This document shows positions 1 to 7,523 of a DNA stretch of 64,000 bases, piece after piece. Both the position numbers and the translations under genes were made by a program. The notes under the pieces are model-generated. The model was not told the origin of the DNA and searched no databases. It worked only from the letters and a program-made list of their open reading frames with translations. Source of the DNA: JAHEJJ01 sp965212205 (GTDB lineage Bacteria; Bacteroidota; Bacteroidia; Flavobacteriales; Flavobacteriaceae); contig CBDBUX010000006.1 of NCBI GenBank assembly GCA_965212205.1, forward strand, positions 96,585-160,584, read 5' to 3'. How positions within the stretch are numbered: position 1 is the stretch's first letter; each line of letters starts with the position of its first letter.

Positions 1-1296
1 ACCATTGAGAAGAAAAAATCCGAATGTATAAAGGTTGATCTGATCTAAACTACCTTCCTGAATTACATAGAAGGCGAAATAACCCAACATATAGATAAGA
101 GTGATCTGCCCTACAGAAATAAAGAGATTAGCCCTTTTATAGAGTTCAGAAACCGTGAGAATGGTGACAATACCGGCAATGATCTGCAAGAATATGTACT
201 CGAAACTATTGGGCACTACAAAACCAAGGATCAGCACGGTCAGTACATGGACAAACAAACCAAGTCGTGCATCAAAAAAGGTCTTCAATATTAGTGGCAG
301 GATACAGAGCGGAACAACAAATACGTAGGCCTCATTATATTTCACCACTAGTGTGGTTATAAAGACCATCAGAAGAATATTGAAAAAGATAAAGGTTACT
401 TTTACGTTGTTTCGAAATACTTCCTGCCGGTACTTTTTTAAAAACAACATGAGCATCATCAACACTAACGCAACCAGGATGGTATAGCCCGATATTATGA
501 AGAGGAAGTTGTTCTCTGTCCATAATTCCGACTCATACTCGGCTTTTAACGATCCCAGGATTTTCAGATTTTCGGCCTCAACCACCTCCCCTTTGGCCAC
601 GATCAGCTTACCTTCATCGACACTGCCCCTGGTCAGGGAAATCTTGGAGAACTCATCGTCCAGGGCTTTTTTTGTGAGGTCGTCATCGTATCTGACATTA
701 GGCCTGAGAATATCAAAAAATAATTCACGGAACGGATTCTGATAGCGTGTAAGGGATTGCTCTGCCAAAAGTGCTCCCAGTTTATCTCCAGCATCTACAA
801 TTCCCAGCAATTCAGAACTTGGCAGGAGCAACGCCTCATTGTTCTTCACCAAATAGATTTCGGCCTTCTCCGATCTGTCCTGGGAATTCTCCAGTAATCC
901 GTACTGATAAAAACTATCCAGTATTTGCAGGCCGGCCTCCTCGAACCGCTTTAATTGCGAGCTCGAATAGCGTTCTTTTGGAAATACAATATCGAATTGT
1001 TGATCAAAGTGCCGATGAACTTCATCTACAATCCCCGGGTCGTAACTGTAATAATCGATATGCAGGCTTTCGATCTTCTGTTTTTCGAGACCGATCTCCT
1101 CATCTGATTTTTTTATGGTAAAGTCGAAAGGAGCATAAAGATTTTCGTATTGCCAGGGTTTGCCTTTTTGAAATTCGTATTTGAATTTACCCCCTCTAGG
1201 GAAGAAAAAGACGATACAACCGACAGTGAGAAAGTAGAGGAAGTATTTATAAATCAGCGATTGCTTCTTGTAAACGTTATCAAGGAAATTCCCCAT
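1..1296 (-). CDS. 7TM-HD (PgpH-like) membrane protein, N-terminal part, cut by left edge
   Basis: The frame opens at an ATG (1296-1294) and runs 432 codons without a stop to the window edge, so the C-terminal part is missing. One N-terminal membrane segment (about residues 14-33) is followed by an extracytoplasmic region (about 35-258). A series of hydrophobic segments then begins (about 263-287, 300-319, 325-340, 347-361, 367-381, 391-411). This is the architecture of 7TM-HDED/HDIG proteins such as PgpH, whose cytoplasmic HD domain hydrolyses cyclic di-AMP; that domain would lie outside the window. A TATTTTTG box sits 18 bases upstream of the start. The family call rests on architecture and general resemblance (seen); the c-di-AMP activity is inferred from the family. 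Confidence 0.75.
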   Translation of the reverse strand, partial: MGNFLDNVYKKQSLIYKYFLYFLTVGCIVFFFPRGGKFKYEFQKGKPWQYENLYAPFDFTIKKSDEEIGLEKQKIESLHIDYYSYDPGIVDEVHRHFDQQFDIVFPKERYSSSQLKRFEEAGLQILDSFYQYGLLENSQDRSEKAEIYLVKNNEALLLPSSELLGIVDAGDKLGALLAEQSLTRYQNPFRELFFDILRPNVRYDDDLTKKALDDEFSKISLTRGSVDEGKLIVAKGEVVEAENLKILGSLKAEYESELWTENNFLFIISGYTILVALVLMMLMLFLKKYRQEVFRNNVKVTFIFFNILLMVFITTLVVKYNEAYVFVVPLCILPLILKTFFDARLGLFVHVLTVLILGFVVPNSFEYIFLQIIAGIVTILTVSELYKRANLFISVGQITLIYMLGYFAFYVIQEGSLDQINLYTFGFFLLNG

Positions 1297-1314
1297 GTCG
1301 AGTATTATCTTTAT

Positions 1315-1322
1315 CAAAAATA
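1315..1322 (-). promoter_or_regulatory. -7 box for the 7TM-HD gene
   Basis: On the minus strand this reads TATTTTTG, a full match to the Bacteroidota -7 consensus TAnnTTTG, placed 18 bases upstream of the ATG. No clear TTG is seen at the -33 distance, so this is a half-supported promoter. Confidence 0.4.
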
Positions 1323-1375
1323 GAAAATTAAACGCTTAAGATGGGCTAAGCAGAGTTAGATGAAGTTTAATTTAT

Positions 1376-1383
1376 TAATTTCG
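1376..1383 (+). promoter_or_regulatory. Possible -7 box for the thiolase gene
   Basis: TAATTTCG differs from TAnnTTTG at one position and lies 43 bases upstream of the thiolase ATG. No convincing -33 TTG is visible, so support is weak. Confidence 0.25.
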
Positions 1384-1426
1384 CATAGTCGTTTTTAACA
1401 CATACTTCTAACCAAGAATTATTTAA

Positions 1427-2602
1427 ATGAGAGAGGTCGTAATTATCTCGATGGCACGCACACCAATTGGTAGTTTTATGGGAGGCCTATCGGGCATACC
1501 GGCACCGGAACTCGGTGCAAAAGCTATTAAAGGAGCCTTGGAAAAAGCGGGAATTGATCCTGCTCTTGTCCAGGAGGTGTTGATGGGAAATGTGGTACAG
1601 GCGGGCACAGGACAAGCTCCTGCCAGACAGGCAGCCATATATGCTGGCATACCCGATACGGTTCCATGTACAACCGTCAATAAAGTATGCGCCTCTGGTA
1701 TGAAAGCCATTATGCAGGGGGCACAGTCTATTGCTTTGGGCGATAACGACATAGTTGTGGCAGGAGGTATGGAAAATATGAGCCTTATCCCTCATTATGT
1801 ACATATGAGAACTCCCCATAAGTTCGGTCCGGTAAAGATGGAAGACGGGATGCAGAAAGATGGACTGGTAGACGTTTACGATCAACACGCCATGGGCGTA
1901 TGTGCAGATGCATGTGCAACAGAATATGAATTTAGTAGGGAAGAGCAGGATCAGTTTGCCATTCAATCTTATGAACGTTCTGCCGCCGCATGGAAATCAG
2001 GTAAATTTAAAGAGGAAGTAATTCCAGTGGAGGTACCACAGCGTCGGGGAGAACCTGTGATTGTTAGTGAAGATGAAGAATTTAAAAATGTCAGGATGGA
2101 TAAAATCCCTAACCTTCGTCCTGCATTCACAAAAGAAGGTACCGTAACCGCGGCCAATGCCTCAACCATTAATGACGGTGCTGCGGCAGTAGTCCTTATG
2201 AGTGCCGAAAAAGCCGATGAGTTAAACATTAAGCCCTTGGTAAAGATCAAAAGCTACGCCGATGCTGCTCAGGAACCAAAATGGTTTACTACTGCTCCGG
2301 CTAAAGCGTTGCCAAAGGCCCTCGACAAAGCAGGTGTGGATATTGGTGATGTTGATTATTTTGAGTTCAATGAAGCTTTTTCGGTCGTAGGGCTGGCGAA
2401 TATCAAACTATTAGGTTTAAATGACTCTAATGTAAATGTTAACGGAGGAGCTGTTTCGCTCGGACATCCGCTGGGTTGTTCCGGGGCGCGTATAACCATT
2501 ACCCTGATCAGTGTATTAATTCAAAACCAGGCCAGGATTGGAGCTGCAGCCATCTGTAACGGCGGTGGAGGTGCATCTGCGATAGTCTTGGAAAGAAGCT
2601 GA
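1427..2602 (+). CDS. Acetyl-CoA C-acetyltransferase (thiolase)
   Basis: This 391-residue protein has the full length and all catalytic landmarks of type II biosynthetic/degradative thiolases. The acylated Cys88 is in NKVCASG, the NEAF motif is at 315-318, His347 is in GHPLGCSGAR, and the proton-shuttling Cys377 is in CNGGGG. The enzyme reversibly condenses two acetyl-CoA to acetoacetyl-CoA, or cleaves 3-ketoacyl-CoA, in the cytoplasm. There are no partner beta-oxidation genes nearby, so the direction of flux is not shown by context. The NlpC/P60 gene follows after 26 bases and is probably co-transcribed. Confidence 0.93.
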   Translation: MREVVIISMARTPIGSFMGGLSGIPAPELGAKAIKGALEKAGIDPALVQEVLMGNVVQAGTGQAPARQAAIYAGIPDTVPCTTVNKVCASGMKAIMQGAQSIALGDNDIVVAGGMENMSLIPHYVHMRTPHKFGPVKMEDGMQKDGLVDVYDQHAMGVCADACATEYEFSREEQDQFAIQSYERSAAAWKSGKFKEEVIPVEVPQRRGEPVIVSEDEEFKNVRMDKIPNLRPAFTKEGTVTAANASTINDGAAAVVLMSAEKADELNIKPLVKIKSYADAAQEPKWFTTAPAKALPKALDKAGVDIGDVDYFEFNEAFSVVGLANIKLLGLNDSNVNVNGGAVSLGHPLGCSGARITITLISVLIQNQARIGAAAICNGGGGASAIVLERS

Positions 2603-2628
2603 TCGCCTAAAGGGTCTCAATAAAGTCT

Positions 2629-3381
2629 ATGCCATACGGTATATGCCATCTTAGTGTAATTCCAGTTCGAGCACAAGCGGATAACTCGAGTGAAATGCTT
2701 ACCCAATTACTTTATGGGGAACATTTTAAGATCACCGAAAGCAGAAAATACTGGTCTAAGATTAAGATTGCAGACGATGGAACCGAAGGCTGGATTACAA
2801 ATCAGCAATTCCAATCACTTGATAAAAACCAGTTCGAAACCATTGAGAAAAACAAAAGCCCCGAGTATGCTTCGGATCTCGTGGGATATGCCAGCGGTAA
2901 AGACAAGGCTCTTATCCCTGTTTTGCTTGGTTCCTGTGTCTCGAATGCAGCTTTGATGTCTCAATTATTCGAAGGTTCCTACCTCAACGGATCTGGTTCG
3001 AAATCTAATATCGTACCCACAGCGATGTACTACCTCCATGCACCTTTTCTCTGGGGTGGTAAAACCCCTTTCGGGGTAGATGATGCAGGCTTGAGTCAGA
3101 TGGTATACAAGATCAACGGACACTTACTGCCCCGCCGGGCTTCCGAACAGGCAATGGTTGGTGAATCGCTTAGTTTTATTGAGGAAAGCGAGCCAGGCGA
3201 CCTTGCCTTCTTTGACGATAAAGAAGGAATTATCGATCATGTCGGGATTATTATGAAAGACAATTTTATCATTCATTCCCATGGAAAAGTGCGGATCGAT
3301 CGCCTGGATCATACCGGGATCTTTAATACAGACACCGGGCTCTATTCCCATACGCTCAGGGTCATCAAAAAAATCGTATAA
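2629..3381 (+). CDS. SH3-NlpC/P60 (C40) family protein, catalytic Cys replaced
   Basis: This 250-residue protein has a bacterial SH3 segment (about residues 10-65) followed by an NlpC/P60 domain (about 130-245). Such proteins usually cleave peptide bonds in peptidoglycan stems. The usual motif D-C-S-G-F/L at the active site reads V-D-D-A-G-L here: residue 152, where the nucleophilic Cys should be, is Asp (codon GAT). The family His residues appear to be present (H204 in DHVG, H216 in HSHG). A hydrolase role is therefore doubtful; it may be a binding pseudoenzyme. No clear signal peptide is seen. It lies 26 bases after the thiolase gene and ends at a strong terminator. Confidence 0.8.
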   Translation: MPYGICHLSVIPVRAQADNSSEMLTQLLYGEHFKITESRKYWSKIKIADDGTEGWITNQQFQSLDKNQFETIEKNKSPEYASDLVGYASGKDKALIPVLLGSCVSNAALMSQLFEGSYLNGSGSKSNIVPTAMYYLHAPFLWGGKTPFGVDDAGLSQMVYKINGHLLPRRASEQAMVGESLSFIEESEPGDLAFFDDKEGIIDHVGIIMKDNFIIHSHGKVRIDRLDHTGIFNTDTGLYSHTLRVIKKIV

Positions 3382-3415
3382 AAAAACCCCGGCCATAATG
3401 CCGGGGTAGTTTTTT
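3381..3415. terminator. Bidirectional intrinsic terminator
   Basis: A GC-rich stem CCCCGGC/GCCGGGG (3387-3406) is preceded by an A run and followed by a T run. It sits between the convergent NlpC/P60 and TPR genes and can serve both strands. Confidence 0.85.
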
Positions 3416-3431
3416 CAATTTTAAGAACTAA

Positions 3432-4694
3432 TTATTCGCCCAGAAGCTTTTTCATCTTCATGAAATTCTCAGTATCACCTAAGGCACCATAAATATTTTT
3501 TAATTGGGTAAGAATCCCCTGATTGTCAGGATTCATCTTTAAAGCATCTTCCAGCACTTTAGCGCCTTCAAGGAAGAGGTCATCTTTTTCCTGTTTCAAC
3601 TCATCATAACGCGCGATATCTGCCCTGGAACTACCCAGAGAATTCATCTCGTCTATAAGACCGTTACCTTCGTTCACATAAGTGGTGGAGAGATTGAGTA
3701 AGGCATTGATATACCCAGGATTGATTTCCAATGCTCTCTTATAGGCCGCTCTTGCTTCCTTCAGTTTGCCTTGTTCCATATTGATCACTCCGATATTGTA
3801 TTGAAGGTCAGGGTTGTCTGGAGCCATATCTGCCGCTTTCGCCATCATGGTCTTGAATGTTTCTTTATCACCCATCTTGTAGTGCAAATTGGCCTCATTC
3901 AGGATAAGGTTCACATCATCCGGATAAGCAGCTCTTGCATCGGCATAGGCCTGCAACGCCTTATCGTCTTGTCCCAATTGCGTATAGATCAATGCGATGT
4001 TCTTGATGACCTCTGCTCTTTTTGAAGGGGTTTTCTCGTCTACAGGATCTTTGTACTCCTTAGATTTGATCATCAGGTCTCGCTGAAATTGTTCCATTTC
4101 CTCTACTTCGCCTGTTTCTACATTAGTTGCCTTGTACAAAGTAGTGCTCCCATCGTATCCTACTTCTTTCAACTCTTCATAATAAGCCAATGCTTCTTCA
4201 TAGTGTTGTCCGTTTACTGCACTACTGGCAGCATAATAGAGATAAATCGTATCATTAGGACTCAGCTTATAACCTAAATAAAGTTTTTCGGCCGCCTCCT
4301 TGAATTTTTTGTTATTGTTATCCTCCACAGCGGCATTGATCAGGTCTGAGGTTAATGCTGATAGGCTTTGACGCGCTTCGCCAGCATAGCGTTCTTTGCC
4401 GCTTTTTTCTTCGATACTGATGGTTTCATTAAAACAATGAACCGCTACATCAAAAGCTGAGGCATCTCCCTTTTTTGCCAAATCAGCATATATTTTCCCC
4501 CTGGTAAGGTGATATTGGGCCTGTGTTCTGGCGTCTGCAGATGCTATCAAACCGGATGCTGCTTCAAGCGCTGTCTTTGCTGCTGCCGCGTCGCCCGTTT
4601 TCATGGCTTTCTCTGCCGCCTTAATCTCATTCTTCTGTGCATAACCAACCATGCTGAATACCATGGCGAGTATAATTAAGAATTTGGTTTTCAT
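3432..4694 (-). CDS. Exported tetratricopeptide-repeat protein
   Basis: This 420-residue protein starts with a signal peptide (MKTKFLIILAMVFSMVGYAQ). The rest is helical tetratricopeptide repeats, clearest around residues 230-350 (for example NPDLQYNIGVINMEQGKLKEA). TPR arrays bind partner proteins; no enzymatic domain is seen. It lies 39 bases downstream of gyrA on the same strand and is likely read through from it. The specific partner is unknown. Confidence 0.8.
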   Translation of the reverse strand: MKTKFLIILAMVFSMVGYAQKNEIKAAEKAMKTGDAAAAKTALEAASGLIASADARTQAQYHLTRGKIYADLAKKGDASAFDVAVHCFNETISIEEKSGKERYAGEARQSLSALTSDLINAAVEDNNNKKFKEAAEKLYLGYKLSPNDTIYLYYAASSAVNGQHYEEALAYYEELKEVGYDGSTTLYKATNVETGEVEEMEQFQRDLMIKSKEYKDPVDEKTPSKRAEVIKNIALIYTQLGQDDKALQAYADARAAYPDDVNLILNEANLHYKMGDKETFKTMMAKAADMAPDNPDLQYNIGVINMEQGKLKEARAAYKRALEINPGYINALLNLSTTYVNEGNGLIDEMNSLGSSRADIARYDELKQEKDDLFLEGAKVLEDALKMNPDNQGILTQLKNIYGALGDTENFMKMKKLLGE

Positions 4695-4733
4695 AGTAAA
4701 ATAAATTAGTGAAATAGTGTTTATTATCGTTTG

Positions 4734-7262
4734 TTATTCCTTATCTGAAGGACTATCATCAATTGCCGTGCCATCCTCTGTTTCTACCTCGATATCAAGA
4801 ATTTCCGACTGATCTAGGTTCTCCTCTTCTTTCATCACCTTGGCTACGGCCGCGATGGAATCGTTCTCCTTGATGTTGATCAGTTTCACTCCCTGAGTGG
4901 CTCTTCCCATCGTACGCAAGTCCTCAACGATCATCCTGATTGCAATCCCGGACTTGTTGATGATCATCAGGTCGTCTGAATCCGAAACATTTTTGATGGC
5001 TACAAGGCCACCGGTTTTCTCGGTGATGGAAATCGTCTTTACTCCTTTTCCGCCTCTGTTTGTAATCCTGTAATCGTCTATACTGGAGCGTTTCCCATAA
5101 CCATTTTCAGAAACCACCAGGATCTCATCATCAAAGTTATGAACCGAGATCATACCAATTACCTCATCCTCATCATTGGCTAGTCTGATCCCTCTTACCC
5201 CGCTGGCATTTCTACCCATCGGCCGGGTCTTACCCTCCTCGAAACGTATGGCCTTGCCCGAACGCAATCCAAGGAATATCTGGCTGGTACCTGTAGTGAG
5301 TTTGGCTTCCAGTAATTCATCATTTTCCCTGACGTTAATGGCAATAATGCCATTCTGCCTTGGGCGGGAATATTGTTCCAGGGAGGTTTTCTTCACCGTA
5401 CCCTTCTTGGTAGCCATAATGACATAATGACTGTTCACATACTCCTCGTCTTTAAGGTCCTGGGTACAAATAAAGGCTTTGACCTTATCGTCCTGTTCGA
5501 TATTTATCAGGTTCTGAATCGCACGACCCTTGGAGGTCCTGCTGCCTTCCGGTATTTCAAATACCCGCATCCAGAAACATTTCCCCTTTTGGGTGAAGAA
5601 CAACATATACTGGTGATTGGTACCTACAAAAAGATGTTCCAGGAAATCTTCGTTACGGGTTGAAGAAGCTTTCTGCCCTACCCCGCCTCTGTGCTGTGTT
5701 TTATATTCGGTAAGCGGTGTGCGCTTAATATAACCCGCATGAGATATAGTAATGATCACCTGCTCATCCGGGATCATGTCCTCTATGCTCAGATCTCCTC
5801 CGGCAAAGTTGATCTCAGACCGTCTTATATCACCATATTTTTCTTTAACCTCAAGCAGTTCCTCTTTAATGATATTCATTCTCCGTTCCTTATTGGCGAG
5901 AATTTCCTTGAGATCGGCGATTGTAATTTTTATCTCCTCGTATTCGGTGCGAAGCTTATCCTGTTCCAGACCGGTAAGCTGGCGAAGGCGCATTTCGACT
6001 ATCGCCTTAGCCTGAATTTCCGATAATTTAAAACGTTTTATGAGATTATCACGGGCATCCTCAGCATTGGAGGAAGCACGAATAATAGCGATTACTTCGT
6101 CTATATGATCTGAAGCGATGATAAGACCTTCGAGGATATGAGCCCGGTCTTCAGCTTTTTTCAATTCGAACTTTGTACGCCTGACCACCACCTCATGACG
6201 GTGTTCCACGAAATGCTTGATGAGTTGTCTGATATTCAACAACTCGGGTCTTCCATTGACCAGCGCAATATTGTTAACACTAAAGGAAGACTGAAGTGCA
6301 GTATACTTATAGAGTGTATTCAGAACAATATTCGGAATAGCGTCTCTTTTTAGGATATAGACAATTCGCATACCCTTCCGATCCGACTCGTCCCGAATAG
6401 TCGAAATTCCATCGATCTTTTTGTCATTGACCAGGTCTGCCGTTTTCTTGATCATATCGGCCTTGTTAACCTGATATGGGATCTCGGTAACCACTATACT
6501 CTCGCGGCCATTCGATTCCTCAAAAGTCGCCTTGGCACGCATTACCACTCTTCCCCGCCCGGTATGAAAGGCCTCTTTTACACCATCGTACCCGTAGATA
6601 ATACCCCCGGTAGGAAAATCAGGGGCCTTGATATGAGTGATAAGTTCGTCGACTTCTATGTCGTTATTATTGATATAAGCCACGGTGCCATCGACCACTT
6701 CAGACAGGTTGTGAGGGGGCATATTGGTTGCCATCCCAACGGCAATTCCCGACGCGCCATTGATCAGCAGGTTCGGAATTCTGGTTGGTAAAACCGTGGG
6801 TTCTTGTAAGGAGTCGTCAAAATTCAGCTGATGATCTACGGTATCTTTATCGATGTCGGAAAGCATTTCATCTGCGATCTTCCTCATCTTCGCTTCCGTA
6901 TATCGCATAGCCGCAGGACTGTCACCATCTACAGACCCAAAATTTCCCTGGCCATCAATAAGCATATATCGCAAACTCCACTCCTGCGCCATCCGCACCA
7001 TGGTGTCATAAACAGATGTATCACCATGAGGGTGATATTTACCCAAAACCTCCCCGACAATACGGGCCGATTTTTTGTAGGAACTGTTTGATCGAACTCC
7101 CAATTCGTGCATGCCGTAAAGCACTCTTCTATGAACCGGTTTAAGGCCATCCCTGACATCGGGTAAAGCACGTGACACAATGACCGACATCGAGTAGTCA
7201 ATGTAAGCCGATTTCATTTCATCCTCAATGTTAATAGGAATCAACTTTTCTCCTTCAGCCAT
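4734..7262 (-). CDS. gyrA: DNA gyrase subunit A
   Basis: This 842-residue protein is the DNA-cleaving subunit of gyrase, which introduces negative supercoils with GyrB. The catalytic Tyr121 lies in AAMRYTE. The quinolone-pocket region HPHGDTSVYD has Thr82 and Asp86 at the positions of E. coli Ser83 and Asp87. A GyrA-box-like motif (QHRGGVG) in the C-terminal beta-pinwheel region marks it as GyrA rather than ParC. The C-terminal tail is acidic. It is divergent from clpC, and the TPR gene follows. Full family length. Confidence 0.97.
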   Translation of the reverse strand: MAEGEKLIPINIEDEMKSAYIDYSMSVIVSRALPDVRDGLKPVHRRVLYGMHELGVRSNSSYKKSARIVGEVLGKYHPHGDTSVYDTMVRMAQEWSLRYMLIDGQGNFGSVDGDSPAAMRYTEAKMRKIADEMLSDIDKDTVDHQLNFDDSLQEPTVLPTRIPNLLINGASGIAVGMATNMPPHNLSEVVDGTVAYINNNDIEVDELITHIKAPDFPTGGIIYGYDGVKEAFHTGRGRVVMRAKATFEESNGRESIVVTEIPYQVNKADMIKKTADLVNDKKIDGISTIRDESDRKGMRIVYILKRDAIPNIVLNTLYKYTALQSSFSVNNIALVNGRPELLNIRQLIKHFVEHRHEVVVRRTKFELKKAEDRAHILEGLIIASDHIDEVIAIIRASSNAEDARDNLIKRFKLSEIQAKAIVEMRLRQLTGLEQDKLRTEYEEIKITIADLKEILANKERRMNIIKEELLEVKEKYGDIRRSEINFAGGDLSIEDMIPDEQVIITISHAGYIKRTPLTEYKTQHRGGVGQKASSTRNEDFLEHLFVGTNHQYMLFFTQKGKCFWMRVFEIPEGSRTSKGRAIQNLINIEQDDKVKAFICTQDLKDEEYVNSHYVIMATKKGTVKKTSLEQYSRPRQNGIIAINVRENDELLEAKLTTGTSQIFLGLRSGKAIRFEEGKTRPMGRNASGVRGIRLANDEDEVIGMISVHNFDDEILVVSENGYGKRSSIDDYRITNRGGKGVKTISITEKTGGLVAIKNVSDSDDLMIINKSGIAIRMIVEDLRTMGRATQGVKLINIKENDSIAAVAKVMKEEENLDQSEILDIEVETEDGTAIDDSPSDKE

Positions 7263-7301
7263 ACAAAAATGATAACAATTTTATGTAGTAAAAATATCAG
7301 G

Positions 7302-7330
7302 GCAATATACACAAAAACGAAGCCTTACAA
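7302..7330 (-). promoter_or_regulatory. Candidate gyrA promoter
   Basis: On the minus strand a TTG (7330-7328) is followed after 18 bases by TATATTGC, one base short of TAnnTTTG. It is placed about 40 bases upstream of the gyrA ATG. The 261-base gap to clpC is AT-rich and shows no clearer promoter for clpC. Confidence 0.35.
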
Positions 7331-7523
7331 GTACTCCGCTACCAATTAATTGAATTATTTATCAACACTTTGCACCCCTTGTTTCGTTGATAATTCTGGT
7401 GTTAATTTTTTTGTAAATCGGTGTTTTTTTCGTCATTTAGACCATGTTTATCGAATATAGGTATGGTATTTGACGTTCTTATGTTTAGAATTAGTAATTT
7501 TATTGATGAATTAATGACAGTTT

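Noticed and set aside
1487..1966. 159-codon frame antisense to the thiolase
   Set aside because: It is a shadow of the thiolase codons; the thiolase has all catalytic motifs in its own frame.
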